From Lumnitzera littorea (Eukaryota; Streptophyta; Magnoliopsida; Myrtales; Combretaceae), in contig JAMXBB010000009.1 in NCBI GenBank assembly GCA_024138015.1, forward strand, positions 94,614,916 to 94,678,915: 64,000 nt of DNA. The letters are read 5' to 3'. The position numbers were made by a program, and so were the translations under genes. Of the stretch, positions 33,517-46,079 are shown piece by piece; position 1 is the stretch's first letter, and every line of letters begins with the position of its first letter. The notes under the pieces were generated by a model. It saw only the letters and a list, made by a program, of their open reading frames with translations, did not search any database and was not told the origin of the DNA.

Positions 33517-33528
33517 TTAGTATCAAAG
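33517..33528 (+). promoter_or_regulatory. Element C primer binding site (initiator tRNA-Met)
   Basis: TTAGTATCAAAG, two bases after the LTR. It corresponds to TTGGTATCAGAG of the consensus site, with two changes. Confidence 0.8.
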
Positions 33529-33941
33529 AGAAGGTTTGCATTAAGTCATCGTTGAGTTGTATCTTTACTTTGTTGCATTGGTGGTCATTTGTGTTCAAAG
33601 TATATTGAGTAGTGTAGTAACCATTAGGGTTATGTAGAAATAGCTATGATTTTTGAGTAAGAAATGGAAAGACCATAAAAAAGCTATCATATCCCATTTT
33701 AGTTAAGCAAGCCTAGTGATTTTGGTTCTATTAAGTAGTAACCGTATATTTCTATGTAAGGTTTGACCTAGTTAGCTATGATGTTAAATTTTTGTAGTAA
33801 GGCGTGTTGGTTTTTGTTTAAAGGAAAGCTGAGTATGTTTTGTGAAGTTAGTGTGTTAACTAATTAGAGGCTGTAAGCATATTGTTTGCTGAGTAATATG
33901 AGTTTTTTCTGTTTGCTGTAAGCACGTGGTTGAGTAAAAGA

Positions 33942-35670
33942 ATGACCAATTCAAGTGTTAATGCTAGTATTGAGGATGACATTAGTGGAGTTATTCACCA
34001 TGGTCGACAAAACATCCTTAGAAGTTCCTATGAACAGATCGATGAAGTCACTAATATGATAGCAAAGCTAATGCGAGCAGTTCATTCATTCGTTTCTCGA
34101 CCTATTGAGAGTAATTAAAATACTTCCTAAGCTGCTCTTGAAGTTAGAGGTATCACACAAGATGCCTACCCTATGTATAGGCAATATCCATCTTGGCAAA
34201 ACCGAAGCATAGGAGTTGTAGAAGTAGGAGGACATATGTAGAGAAGAATAGATTTAGGTGAGGTGGACAAAAAGGAAAGAAATGAGTATTATGGAGTAAA
34301 GGATAGAGCTCATGCACCACAAGCTACCAACCAAATAAAACTTCAACTTTCAAGCTTCAATGGCTTTGGAAATGTTAATGATTAGTTGAACTGGGAAGAG
34401 AAGGTAGAGTGAGTTTTCAAATACTATTAGTATGAGGATTATGGTATGGTTTGAACTATTTCTATTGAATTCTTAGGCTATGTTGCAATATAGTGGAGAA
34501 ACTTTTAAGCCATGAGAAGGCGAGATAGATATAGAGAGATTACTACTTAGCCTAAAATGAAGCGAGTCCTTAGAACAAGATTTGTGTCAAACACTTATTT
34601 GCAATATACTTTTGCTCAACTCTAAAAACTAAGGCAAGGAAACGACATTGTCAATGAGTATGTATGAGACTTTCAGATACTTATGATTAGATGTGACATC
34701 ATTAAACCTTCAATCGGAATAGTATCTAGATTCTTAACTGGATTGAGGATAGATATCAAGGATATAGTGAAGCTATAGCAGTTTATCAATCTAGATGAGG
34801 CTCTAAGAATTGCTTAGCCTATGGAGCAATAAAGGAGGAATAGACTGAATTGACCTCAATCGAGCTGACTTATTTAAGGTAGCCAATCTGCCTAAGCTGG
34901 TAACTAACCTCAATATAGTATCGAACCTTGTAAGAGGACTAAAGTCTTGTCCAAACAAAAGAATCATCCTGCTAACTAAGATGTGCTAGAGAGAACCTAT
35001 GATAAAGGTCAAGAATCAAGATGGAAGATGAGTTAGATCAAGTATTTTAAGTGCTAATGTTTTAGCTACATGGTTGCCTATTGTCCCAACCAACATACCA
35101 TGGTCATTAAACGCGAGGTCCTAAAGAAAAGGTAGAGTTGGAAGAGGAAGTTATGGTGTATGGTGAAGAGCTTGTTGAACAGAATTTATATGTAGATAAT
35201 CTCGACAAGCTAACTTTAGTTATCTAAAGAGCTTTGGGCATTGAACTAACTTTTGAAGAGGAGCAACAAGAAAACTTATTTCATATCACATGCAAGGTAA
35301 ACGAACAAGTGTATGCACTCATTATAGATAGTAAGAGTTGCAATAATATGGCATTTGTCGACCTAATTTAGAATATCAAGTTGTCAACCTTGTCACATCC
35401 TAAACTGTACAAGCTGCATTGGCTAAATAAGAAGGGAGCACTACATGTTACTCTACAAGTGCTGCTGCTAATCTCAATTGGGAACTACTCTAATGAAGTT
35501 CTCTATGATGTGTTGCCCAAGTGTGCATCTCGTATATTGTTGGGCAGACCGTGGCTATTTGATCAAAGGGTCATTCATGATTGGTTTAAGAATATATACA
35601 CTTTTGAAAGGGATAAGAAAAAGATCACCTTAAACCCCTATAACCTTGAGCCAATTGAGTAAATTATAAG
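33942..35670 (+). pseudogene. Element C gag and protease
   Basis: ATG at 33942 opens MTNSSVNASIEDDISGVIHH. Capsid parts read LSSFNGFGNVND, RVLRTRFVSNTY-like residues near 34570 and VNEYVXDFQILMI near 34650. The zinc knuckle near 35045 is YFKC-stop-CFSYMVAYC, with ligands lost. Protease near 35320 reads IIDSKSCNNMAFVDLI, where DSG has become DSK, then a good frame ending DVLPKCASRILLGRPWLFDQ and VIHDWFKNIYTFERDKKK, stop at 35660. Confidence 0.8.
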
Positions 35671-37160
35671 CCAAATTAGCCTGAGGATTAAAGAAGACAT
35701 TTGAATCCTAAAAGGCCATCATGATGTGACAACCTTTCTACTAATAGGTGACTATTAGAATTAAAGGGGCAAGCTGTGTTACCTAAAGAGGTCAAAGAGC
35801 TACTAGATGAGTATGTTGACTTGTTTCTTAAGAAATTACTTAAAGGATTGCCCTTTTTCTGAAGGATTAAGCACTACATTAACTTGATACCTAGTGCTGT
35901 CTTACCAAACAATCTTGCTTATTAGATGAATCCCAACCAAGTCGCTAAGCTCTAGAGGTAAATCAACAAACTGCTAGAGAAGGGATACGTGAGAGAAAGT
36001 CTCAACTCTTATGCTATGGCCACCTTACTTATGCCAAAGAAGGATAGTAGTTGGTGTATGTATGTAGATAGCAGAGTTGTAAACAAGATTACAATAAAGT
36101 ATAGGTACCCCATTCTAGGACTAGATGATATGTTAAACGAACTAAATGGTATTAGAATCTTCAATAAGATCGCCTTGAAGTTTAGTTATCATCAAATTTG
36201 CATAAGGCAAAGAGATGAATGGCAAACTACATTTAAGACTCCACAGCCTATACTAATGGATGGTGATACCCTTTATCTTATCAAATGCCCTAATCACTTA
36301 CATGAGGTTGATGAAACATGTGTTGTGAGATTTGATTGGGAAATTTGTTGTGGTTTACTTTGATTACATCCTTGTGTACAATACCAACCTTTAGAGTCAT
36401 ATCGACCATCTTTGAGTTGTGTTTGATGTACTCCAAGTTGAAAAGCTCTTTAGGAATTTGAAGAAGTGTTGTTTTTGTTAGGAAGAAGTGGTCTTCCTTA
36501 GATATGCTGTGAGTGGAGGAGGCCTACGTATTGATACTAAGAAGATTTGAGCTATTGTTGAATGATTGACCCCAACCACTCATGTCAAAGTGAGAAGCTT
36601 CCATGGATTAGCTTCCTTTTACTGCCTTTCATTCAATGTTTTAGTACCATTATTGCACTCCTTATCAAGCTGATAAGAGAGATTGTTGAGTTCAAATAGG
36701 GAGAAAGAAAAGAAAGGAGTTTTGTCGAGGTGAAGAAGAGGTTGACCTCTATACCTATGTTGGCTTTGCCTAACTTTGAGAAGGTGTTTGAGCTAGAATG
36801 TAATGCATCAGGTGTAGGCATAGGAGTTGTATTGAGGCAAGAAGGCCGACTTGTTGCATATCATAGTGAAAAGTTGAGAAGACTACATTTGAATTACTTT
36901 GTATTTGACAAAGAACTCCTTACACTAATTCGAGCACTTTAAGTGTGGCAACATTACCTTTTACCAAGTGAATTTTTCATTTACATTGATAACGAGTCCT
37001 TGAAGTACCTGCGAAGTCAAACAAAACTTTTTAAGAGGCAAGCTCGATGGCTAGAATTTTTGGAGGGATTCAACTTTGTAGTCAAATATAAGCAAGGAAA
37101 GATTAATGTGGTTGTTGATGCCTTGTTAAGGAGACATGTTCTTCTCATTGAATTATAGGC
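35671..37160 (+). pseudogene. Element C reverse transcriptase and RNase H
   Basis: RT: RESLNSYAMATLLMPKKDSS, WCMYVDSRVVNKITIKYRYP, LGLDDMLNELNGIRIFNKIA, YHQICIRQRDEWQTTFKT, then after a frame change FVVVYFDYILVYN near 36350, where YFDD has become YFDY. RNase H: LALPNFEKVFELECNASGVG, VVLRQEGRLVAYHSEKLRRL, FDKELLTLIRALX, MWQHYLLPSEFFIYIDNESL and FNFVVKYKQGKINVVVDALL. In ECDAS the Asp is Asn (ECNAS), so RNase H is inactive too. Confidence 0.85.
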
Positions 37161-38475
37161 TAGACTATTAGGATTTGCAAGCATTAAGGAGCAATATCCT
37201 TAAGATCCTCATTTCAATCCCATATATAGATACTATAATGAAGGAGAATAGTAGATGAATATCATATAAAAGATGGATATCTATTCCGAAGTAGTAAGTT
37301 ATGTGTGCTAACTTGTTCTCTAAGAGAATTACTAATAAGAGAAGCTTATTCTAGTGGACTTTCTGGACATTTTGGGGAATGAAGAATGTGCGAACTATTG
37401 AACGTAAGGTTCTTTTGGCCTAAGATGAGGTGCGATGTGCACTATATGGTTGGGAGTTGTACGATTTGTAAAAGGGCCAAAAACAGAGTTAATCGAAGGA
37501 ATGTTGTGCTTCTACTTATCCTGACCAAACCGTAGGCTAATTTGAGTATGGACTTTATCTTTGGTTTATCTCAAATTATTTGAGGTAAAGACTTTATGAT
37601 GGTCATCATGGACAGATTTAGCAAGATGGTATACTTTGTGCCTTGTACAAAGACTAACAATGCTTTAACTATTGCTTTTCTCATTTTATAGGAGATCGTT
37701 TGCTTGGATGGAGTGCTAAGGAGCGTAATGTGAGATTAGGACCTAAAGTTCTTGAGCCATTTCTAGATAACTCTTTAGCATCAGATGGGAACCAAACTAC
37801 TTTTCAGCACCTCTTGTCACCTCTAAACTGATGGCTAGATAGAGTTAGTCAATTACACTTTAGGTTCACTACATTGAGCTACAATGGCAAGAACTTGATT
37901 GATTGGGATGTTTGCGTACCTATAGTAGAATTTGCTTACAATTGAACTAATATATGACACCATTGGGCATATATCATTCAAGGTCATCTATGACTTCAAT
38001 CCTAAGATTTTGCTTAAACATGCCTTAATAACATCATCCGACTAAGAAGACTTGGAAGCAAGAACTAGAGTTTAGTCCTTCTAACAGATCTACCAAAAGG
38101 TTACCTAATAAATCAGTCAAACCACTGAGAAAATGAAGGACAGAGGAAAAGGAAGAAAGGTAAGGCAATTTCAGCCTAGGGACTTAGTGTAGATGTACTT
38201 GAGCAAAGAAAGATTCCCAAGTAGAAGAAAGAACAAGTTGTCTATCAAAGTTGAAAGACCATTTAAGATACTTCAGAAGATCAACAATAATGCCTATTGA
38301 GTATAATTACCTGAGGAATTTAGAGTGTTTGACGTATTTAACATTGTTGACCTTAGCCTATACCGATCAGATGAAGTGCAACAAGAAGACCAATCAGATT
38401 TGATACCAAATCTAAATCAACTTGGAGGGAATGATAGGAATCAAGCTACAAGTCCTCTGATCTAAGCTCGAGGAC
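37161..38475 (+). pseudogene. Element C integrase and pol tail
   Basis: Linker and HHCC near 37340 (REAYSSGLSGHFGE), core piece SMDFIFGLSQII near 37550, MVIMDRFSKMVYFVPCTKTN near 37600, a diverged HPQTDGQ region near 37820, FKVIYDFNPKILLKH near 37985, RFPSRRKNKLSIKVERPFKI near 38215, and FRVFDVFNIVDLSLY near 38330. The tail GNDRNQATSPLI runs over the 3' LTR start to a stop near 38463. The core is broken by stops and small indels. Confidence 0.8.
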
Positions 38476-39228
38476 TTAAGAGCTTAATAAGGCACATTCT
38501 CCTTTTCTAACCTACGCTTAAGGAATTTAAGCTGTTTCCATCCGTTGACCTATTACCATTTTTGAGCTAAGCTCCCCTATGCCTATCAATGATCTCTAGA
38601 TGTCAACCTAAGGAATGCTCAGAAATCAGTTTGACTCAATTGCACATCAGCTCAGCTGACTTTGTTCCAAGTTGCTCAAATAATGTTTGAGCTGAGCTTA
38701 CCATAAAAGTATTTGCAGGTCAACTCGGCATTAGCCAAAACATTCGTGTACTAGTATCCGTTTTCATTTGTAACATGCCAATATCTGTTGGCTACATGTC
38801 TAAACCTCCCACATGATGGAATCTACTATATGAATGACTTATTTTCTTATTTCCCTTTTGTATCCTTTTACATTCCTTATACTTTACTACTTTTGGATAG
38901 TACCTTGTATTTTGTAGCTATAATGATAGATATCTTTTGACATTATTGAATTTGCTAGGTTTTCCTTCTTTGTGAGAATATCTTGCTTACTTTTGTACTT
39001 ACTCTTATCTTAACTCTTAAGTAAGGCTAGATAGGAAATGACCTGATTGAACTAACTCATGTGTCATATCGAGTTGGTTCATAAGTCCATGGAGTTCCTT
39101 AGTGCGTCATATCCTTGGATTCATTTGTGAGTTTTGTTTGTTTTTACGCATTCCAGTTCAAGCTTTCTGTAAGCTTAGACCCATCCCTTAAATACGACTG
39201 TCCTCATTTGTCCTTAGAGTGGCATATC
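38432..39228 (+). repeat. 3' LTR of element C
   Basis: Starts TGATAGGAATCAAGC after the purine run CTTGGAGGGAA, and ends near GGCATATCG. Confidence 0.85.
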
Positions 39229-39364
39229 GAGTCTCTTCAACCCCTTAATTAGTTTTGCTACATTTTGCCTTGTACAAATCACTCCTTTTGACCTTTTGTT
39301 TATAGTGTACTACATTACCTCTTTACCCAAACACTAGGCTTATTTGGCTTAAGACCCACTTTTT

Positions 39365-40215
39365 TGCGAACCATGACTAAGAACAGACAAGGCCAGTCGT
39401 TGGATGGGTTCGAGCTTGCAGAAAGCTTGAAAAGAACTAATGGAAGAAAGTGCAAAAATGAATGAATGACAAATGAAGGTTAAGCAAAACCTATGAACAG
39501 CTTTAGAGGATATAATGCACTAATGGAACTTCCAAAGACTCGCGGTAAAATCCCATATGGTGCATAAATTGGTCCGGTGATGTTATTCACTACCTATCCT
39601 TACTCAAGGGTTAGGATAAGAGTAATACCGAGAGTAAACAGAGTGTCTATACAAGAAAAAAAAAAGTACTCAAAAGTGTATTTAGAATGATTTGATCTTC
39701 GTTACAAGTACAAGAGTATTTATACTCATAAGTCAGTGCAACTTGCCTAAAAAGGAAAAAACAAAAGGGCATTACCTAAGGAAGTAATGTACAAGATACA
39801 AAAGAGTAAAAATAAATATACAAGAAAAAAAAATCACTAGTGTAACGGATTCTACATATGACACTGTATACATGGTGATGTTACATTGGCGAGGTTGGTA
39901 GAAGATATGGACAAGAAAGTACAAATAGATGGCTTGTCCGAGCAGGGATAGCTTAGTCAGTTTGGAGTCACTCTTTCTCAACTTCTCGGTAAGGAAGATG
40001 TTAAGTAATTGGTTAGTTCGGATGCTAGTGAGTAATCTCTAATTCAGTATACCATAGAAAGATGGGTAGTTATACAACTTAGCATGAAAGGTAACTCAAC
40101 AAGGAAGTACTCAATCTCAATAGGGGTCGATTAGAACAGAAGGATTCATCATGCTAGTCTTTTTAGTCCTTGGGCTCAATTGTGGGTTAGAGGTCCAGTA
40201 GCCTGATTCCCATCA
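39365..40215 (-). repeat. 3' LTR of element D
   Basis: Minus start TGATGGGAATCAGGC at 40215 after CCTAGAAAGAA, end GGTTCGCA at 39365. It shares AAGCTTTCTGCAAGC and CCCATCC near its end with the LTR of element C. Confidence 0.8.
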
Positions 40216-40990
40216 TTCTTTCTAGGTTGTTTTAGATTTGGGATCAAATCCAACTGGTGTTCACTTAGTTCTTCGTCAGGGTGATATGGACTGAGGTTAA
40301 CAATGTTGAAGGCATCAAAAACCCCATAGTCCTTGGCCAATTCCAATTTGTAGGAATTATCATTAATCTTCTGGAGGATTTTAAAAGGTCCTTTTACTCT
40401 TGTAGATAATTTGTTCCTCCTCTTGTTTGGGAACCATTTCTTATTGAGGTACAACCATACCAAGTCTCTTGGTTAAAATTGTTTAGCTATTCTACCCTTA
40501 GTCTTTTCTCTTATTCTCCTAGCAACTTGATCAATGTATCAAGTGACCTTATCATAGATGTACTGAAGGGATTATACTTTAGCCAATACGTCAGGGTCCT
40601 CTTGTGCAAGTATTGATATAAGGGCATAGTTGAAGGGCAACTCGGGATTGAACCTATAGACCACCTCAAAGGGAGTCTGCTTAGTGGTGTCATGTACTGT
40701 TTGGTTATAGGCAAACTGGACCACTGGCAGGCAGACGTCCCAATCAGCCAAGTTCTTGCCCACTGTAGCTCGAAGTAGTGACCCTTAAGTATGATTAACC
40801 ACCTTTGTTTGGCCATCAGTTTGGGGGTGACATGAGGTACTGAAAAGTAATTTGGTTCCTACCCAACACCACAAGGTTCTCTAGAAATGCCTTAAGAACT
40901 TCAGGTCTCTATCAAAGACTACACTTTTCGGCACGCCGTGTATCTATATAATCTCTTACAAGAAGAGAGAAGCAATAGCTGAAGTGTCGT
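40176..40990 (-). pseudogene. Element D integrase C-terminal part
   Basis: From 40990: NDTSAIASLFL, IHGVPKSVVFDRDLKFLRHF (DDE second Asp region, SDRD changed to FDRD), LLFSTSCHPQTDGQTKVVNH, GKNLADWDVCLPVVQFAYNQ, TPFEVVYRFNPELPFNYALI, FPNKRRNKLSTRVKGPFKIL, QKINDNSYKLELAKDYGVFD and AFNIVNLSPYHPDEEL. The frame from 40463 to the stop at 40176 is open for 95 codons and crosses into the LTR, ending GNQATGPLTHN. Few stops overall, so this is a younger copy. Confidence 0.9.
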
Positions 40991-41279
40991 TAATTTTCAT
41001 GCAGGGCATAACAGAGGTGGATAGACTAAGGTTAGTTTGGTCATATTGTGTTGTAGAAAGAGATTAAGAGTTGAATATTGACACTTGATATTTTGGAAGA
41101 AAGCTTATTATTGATATTGTGACTATAATGTCAAGAATTTACTTTGGATGGCCATTTTAGTCTATTCAGCATGGTTTATAGGTTACTTGATGATGCTTTG
41201 AGCTATTTGTACAATAGTCATGAGGAATTGTGCATTATTTTCCTAATGTCCCTTCTTTTGAGATTAGTTAGAGTTAACA

Positions 41280-42655
41280 TATTCATAGGGCTAACCATGT
41301 CGAATAGCATCTTCTAAAGTGTCTTTTAATTGAGTACAATCAATAGTGATGTAGCCTTTACCTACGTGGAAGGCACCATACTTATAGGAGTGTTGGCAAG
41401 TTGAATTTTCCTCCACTTCTCAAGCTAAGCAATTTTGCCTTATTCTCACATTTCCATCAAGATTTAGTCTTGTGGTTTGAGGAGAATGTGACACTCCTTA
41501 TGGGATGGGATATTATCCTTTTTAGGAAATGTGTTGTGATTAGAAAGCCATATCAACTTTTTATCACTTAGCCGAAGACTATTCCAATCTATAGTAAGTG
41601 GATCTCACTTGTCTTTCCTTTTTATTGAAGGTTATTACTCAAACTAGTGTCATCTAGGGGTATTATTTTCTTATGAGATGTATTTTGCTACTCACATATG
41701 AAATTTCATAAAGATTTTCAACTTCTTTTTAGTAATTGAACAAAAGAATTGGCATCTATCTTTTACCCCCATCATGGTAAATTTAAGTGCTAATCAAGAT
41801 GTAAAATCTCGATCATGGTAGTAGTGAACCTTACCACAAACTCTTGAAGAGTTTCGTTAGGACATTAACGAATTAATGAAAGGGATGAGTTGTCTTTTTT
41901 TTTTTTTTTTTGGGTATTTTCTAGTGATAAAGTGTTGGAAAAACACTTTTTTAAGCCTTTTGAAAATGAGATAGAATTAGGCTTAAGGTCCCAAAACCAA
42001 GATCGAGCTACTTTTGTAAGGCTTCCTAGGAAATCTTTACTTGCAATGGCATTAGAGACATCATGTATTTCCTTCTATGTACAATAATAAGATAAGTATG
42101 TGGTAAGAATGGTAGTCTTGTCATATAATTCCAATTGCAAGATTTATATTTGAGCAAGAAGGGGTCATAGATTACTTCAATGAAAGGAGATTAGCCAATT
42201 TTATAGGCATTATAGGGATTTGTTTGTTTAGACCCTTTGATACAAAGTGGTTTCTTTTTTTTTTTTTTAACCATGAGATCTAGTTGATTAATAGGGGTTT
42301 CTTCTAGTTGTCATCATAGGTGCTTGGGACTGCTTGATAGGTGCTTGATTGCTATGGTTTCTCCTTACTAGTGGAATAGGTGTGTTATGAGAGGTACCAT
42401 TGCCTTCTAATTCATTGTTAGGAGGCCGTAGAGGATAGTTTTCAACATGTCAAAGGGCGGTTACATTTGCTCGAAGCTGCGAGTTTTCTTATTCTATGGT
42501 AGCATTTTATTGCTTTTGTTGAGCAAATCTATCATTTGGTTGCTCTTATGGGGGTTGTTTGTCCTTGTTTTTATGATCTTGAGGAGGATTTGGTTGAAGA
42601 TTGGTTGTAAGGGAAGAACTTTAGCTGTATAGTATGTGTTTTGGCCATTGATTCA
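41280..42655 (-). pseudogene. Tat-type gag
   Basis: The start is placed at ATG near 42652 (MNQWPKHI). The capsid core reads SLTKVARSWFWDLKPNSISF near 42010 (family LKGxARxWFxxLxPxSI), SKGLKKCFSNTLSLENTQKK, and QTLQEFVVRFTTTMIEI near 41850 (ExLRxFxxRFN). The zinc-finger-like motif near 41370 is YGAFHVGKGYITIDCTQLKD, matching YCxFHxxxGHxTxxCxxLK of Tat gags with the first Cys and the His changed. Stops are scattered. Confidence 0.75.
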
Positions 42656-42669
42656 TGTTTAAGTTGTAA

Positions 42670-42687
42670 ACTATAAGTGCCAATTAT
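42670..42687 (-). promoter_or_regulatory. Primer binding site of the Tat-like element
   Basis: Minus strand ATAATTGGCACTTATAG directly follows the LTR end GACCATCA. It recalls the TTTGGCGCC(G/T)... primer sites of Tat-type and related gypsy elements, with C-to-T type changes. Confidence 0.45.
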
Positions 42688-43360
42688 TGATGGTCAATTT
42701 TCAATAGAAGACTTAAGGCTTAGAAATAGCTTGATGTAGCTTGGTTAGGTTTGCACAAGTAGAAAATGTAAGCTATTGAAGGATATTAGAGGTTACTCTA
42801 GCACATTAACTTCAATGCTTAAATCAGTGGGATAGTTAAGAATAAACCAACAATGGTGTAGAGAGAGAGAGTAGCAAATTTAGAGTCCTTTATTTGGAGG
42901 GTTCAAGGGATATTTATAGGAAAGAGAAGGTCGAAATTCTTCCATATTTTAGATTTGAGCAAGGTGCTTCTAGAAACAATCTCCTTCTCAAATCCATTTA
43001 GAAGTCTTTCTTAATTTCTTATCCTCTTAGACCAATAGGATGTGAGCTAAGCTTGCCCTTAAGGAGCTTATGGAAAAAATGCTTCACTAATAGATAGAAA
43101 TATGTGTTTTTAAGGACATTTACTTATTTTAAAATTGAAGCTTTAGAATTGGCTTCCCATTGGTGACTAAGGGTTAAAAGCATATGCCTATGATTAGACT
43201 AAAGTTGACAAAATAGACTATGAGTAGATGACTTAATCTTAGTCTAGTGTGTTAGATCTAAAGGGTTAAGGTTATGAGAGGTGTTACTTTCTACGTATGG
43301 TGTTATAAATTGTTTATGGAAAGTGAGTGCTTGTATTCACAAAGGCCTATTACACATCTA
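42688..43360 (-). repeat. 5' LTR of the Tat-like element
   Basis: The inner end is GACCATCA on the minus strand (42688). A TATA box TATAAATA (minus) lies at 42911-42918 in TCCTATAAATATCCC. The outer end is uncertain; TGTGTAATAGGCC near 43355 is a candidate start. Confidence 0.55.
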
Positions 43361-43374
43361 GGGCACTTAGTAGC

Positions 43375-44859
43375 TTTTAATTCTCATCAGTATGAATCTT
43401 CTTAAGCTGTAGCAACTTCTTCTCTAATGCATCCCTAATCTAGTGATATCACACATCAATGTGTATCCATCTTAAATAAAAGGAGGAATTCTTCTTAAGG
43501 TGAATAATACTTTGGTTGTCACAAAACAACTCATATTTCTCTTGATGGAAACCAAGTTCACTTAAGAACATTTTCATCCATAGCAACTCCTTACAAGCTT
43601 CAATAGCTATTATAAACTCTACCTTAGTTGTTGGGAGAGCAACACATTTTTGTAATCTTGTCTACCTTGACATAGCTCCCCTTGTAAATGAAATCAAGTA
43701 ACCTAATGTAAACTTTCTTGAGTCGACAACACTACCCATATCTACATCTGTATAGCTAGTTAATGAAGGTCTTTCATCTCCAAAACATAAGCACATTTTG
43801 GAGGTACCTTAAAGATACTTAAGAATCCATTTCACTGCAGCCTAGTGTTCTGCACCGGGATTTGAAAGGAACTAATTCACCACTCCAATTGAGTGAGTAA
43901 TATCTGGCTACGTAGATACCATGGCATACATCAAATTGCCAACTACTAAAGCATATGGAACCTTATCCATTTCTTCCTTCTCCGTATCTATAGAGGGACA
44001 TTGTTTGGAACTCAATCTAAAGTGATTAGCGAGAGGGCAACTAACCACTTTAGCCTTATCCATATTAAACCTTTAAAGTACTTTCTCAATGTACTTCTCT
44101 TATGATAACCACAATTTCTTAACACGGCTATCTCTAGTTATCTTCATGCCAAGAATTTGCTTTGTTAGCCCCAAGTCTTTCATGGCAAATGACTTGCTTA
44201 ATTGCTTATTTAGAATGTTGATTTTGGATATATTCTAGCCAACAATTAACATATCATCTACATAAAGCAAAAGAATGATGGAATCATCCTTAGAGAATTT
44301 TTGTATAAACACGCAATGGTCTGAAGTAGTCCTTTTGTAACCTTACTCCCCCATCACAGGCTCAAACTTCTTATAGACATAGTCTTCTTTTCCCTTTTCT
44401 TCAAAACCTTCTAACTGCTCCATGTATATCTCTTCATCCAAATCACCATGAAGGAAGGCATTCTTTACATCCATTTGCTGAATCTCCAAGTTGAGACTTA
44501 TTGCTAACCTTAGCACTGTACAAATGGTTGCCATTTTTACTACTTGTGAAAAAATCTCATCAGAATCAATCCCTTTCTTTTGACTAAGTCCCTTCACAAC
44601 TAATCTGGCTTTAAATTGTGGTTGAAGACTGTTTTGTACATATTTTATCCTAAATACCCACTTATTTTTCAAAGCCTTCTTGCCTTTTGGTAGTTTTACC
44701 AGTTCAAACATTTCATTTTCATGTAAGGATTTCATCTCATCTTACATGATCTTTAGCCATTTCTTCTTACATACATCATCCATAGCTTCTTCAAAGCTTT
44801 TCAGTTCTCCCCCATCAATTAATAGCACATATTTATTTATGGGATATCCAGTATAGCAT
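43375..44859 (-). pseudogene. Tork-like reverse transcriptase and RNase H
   Basis: A 130-codon open frame (44735 to 44343) gives MKSLHENEMFELVKLPKGKK, RLVVKGLSQKKGIDSDEIFS and QQMDVKNAFLHGDLDEEIYM. After a frame change near 44340, LLYVDDMLIVG near 44265 keeps the catalytic YVDD. Then LGLTKQILGMKITRD, KYIEKVL, VVGNLMYAMVST (family VGSLMYAM), PDITHSIGVV, and RNase H parts YTDVDMGSVVDSRK and KHIDVRYHW-like WIHIDVCDITRLGM near 43430. The end of RNase H is missing. Confidence 0.9.
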
Positions 44860-46079
44860 TGTCTTGCTCTAATAGACCTCTTTAAATTTGGAGAATCTTT
44901 TAGAGTTGCTGGTTGATCTTGTCCCCTATTGCCATTGGAATCATCCGGTATGGGGGCATCTGCACCATCTATCTCTAACTAATCATCTTACTCATAGTCT
45001 TCAATTTGTCTCTACATCATTGTTGGATGAATCAACTACAAATCTTTTAAATTTTCATTAGATTTAAAAACTTTTCTCTAAGCTTTATCTACATCTTCAA
45101 TAGTTTGTTCTTCAACAAACACTGCATCACGACTCTTGATAAGCTTTTTTTAAATTAGATCATAAAATATATACCTAAGTAAGTCTTGGCTATAGCCAAT
45201 AAACACGCACTGTCATGTCTTGACATCAAGCTTAGACCTTTCATCCTTTGGTATATGCACAAAGGCTTTATAACCAAAGATCCACAAATGGTCATAAGAG
45301 ACGTCTTTTCCTTACCACACTCTCTCTAGAGTATCAAGTTGTAGAGGGATACATGGTGAAAGTTTTAGCACATGAGTAGCTATTAGAATGACCTCACCAA
45401 AATGTTTTTGGCAACTTTGCTTATGAGAGTAAACATCTAACTCTCTCCATTAAAGTCCTATTCATCCCCTCAGCTAATCCATGTAACTGTAGAGTCTTTA
45501 GAGCTGTTGTTTGATGTCGAATGCCATGCTTTTTATAGTAAGCATGAAAGGGCCTAGTATATTCTCTATTGTTGTCTATTGGAATATACTTTAACTTCTT
45601 GCTAGTCTACCTCTTGACTAGAGTTATAAATTGCTTAAAAACATCTAATACCTGGTCTTTAGACTATAGGAGATACATCCACATTTTTTGCAAATGGTCA
45701 TCAATGAAAGTCACAAAGTATTGGGCACTATCAAGTGACTTTGGCATTGGTCCACACAAATCTAAGAGTACTAAATCTAGTGTGTTCTTCATTCTGGAAG
45801 GAAATGAACTTTTGAAAGCAACTCTATTTTTGCTTCCTTACCAAACAATCAGCACACTTCTTCAAATGGATCTCATCCAATCTAGATAGCAAATTCTTCT
45901 TAGCCAAGTGGGTCATACTTTTCTCATTCATATGACCAAGCCACTTGTGCTATAGCTCAACTATGTTGTCATTTTCTATAGCATTCACAACATCCTAAGA
46001 AAGCTTCGCTTGTGTCATATACAATTTAGAGTACTTTTTCCCTCTGACCACCACTAGTGATCCTTTGGTGAGCTTTTAT
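44860..46079 (-). pseudogene. Tork-like integrase
   Basis: The GAG-pre-integrase motif HKWLGHMNEKSMTHLAKKNL lies near 45940, with LKKCADCLVRKQNRVAF giving the CC of the HHCC site. Core: LDLVLLDLCGPMPKSLDSAQ, YFVTFIDDHLQKMWMYLL, then IDNNREYTRPFHAYYKKHGI, where the DNG.EY motif keeps Asp and Glu. HGLAEGMNRTLMERVRCLLS follows (GxAExxNRTLxE). After the core, FGYKAFVHIPKDERSKLD near 45240 is the usual end motif. It has few stops. Confidence 0.9.

Larger units (their letters stand above)
32643..39228 (+). mobile_element. Element C: CRM-like chromovirus, complete in outline
   Basis: Both LTRs, primer site, gag, protease, RT, RNase H and integrase are present in order over 6.6 kb. It closely resembles element B in gag start, pol motifs and LTR start (TGATAGGAATC). 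Several frames run 70-124 codons without stops, so it is somewhat better kept than B. A target duplication was not recognised (GGTAA on the left has no partner on the right). Confidence 0.9.
39365..40990 (-). mobile_element. Element D: CRM-like 3' remnant
   Basis: Only the end of integrase and the 3' LTR remain, on the minus strand. Close relative of elements B and C, but in the opposite orientation. It is cut at about 40990 within the integrase core. 39229-39364, between elements C and D, is unassigned. Confidence 0.85.
40991..43370 (-). mobile_element. Tat-like element, 5' LTR and gag only
   Basis: On the minus strand an LTR with a TATA box, a primer site and a gag of Tat type occur in order. 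The remainder of the element is absent; element D abuts at about 40990 and a copia RNase H is cut at about 43375. Confidence 0.7.
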
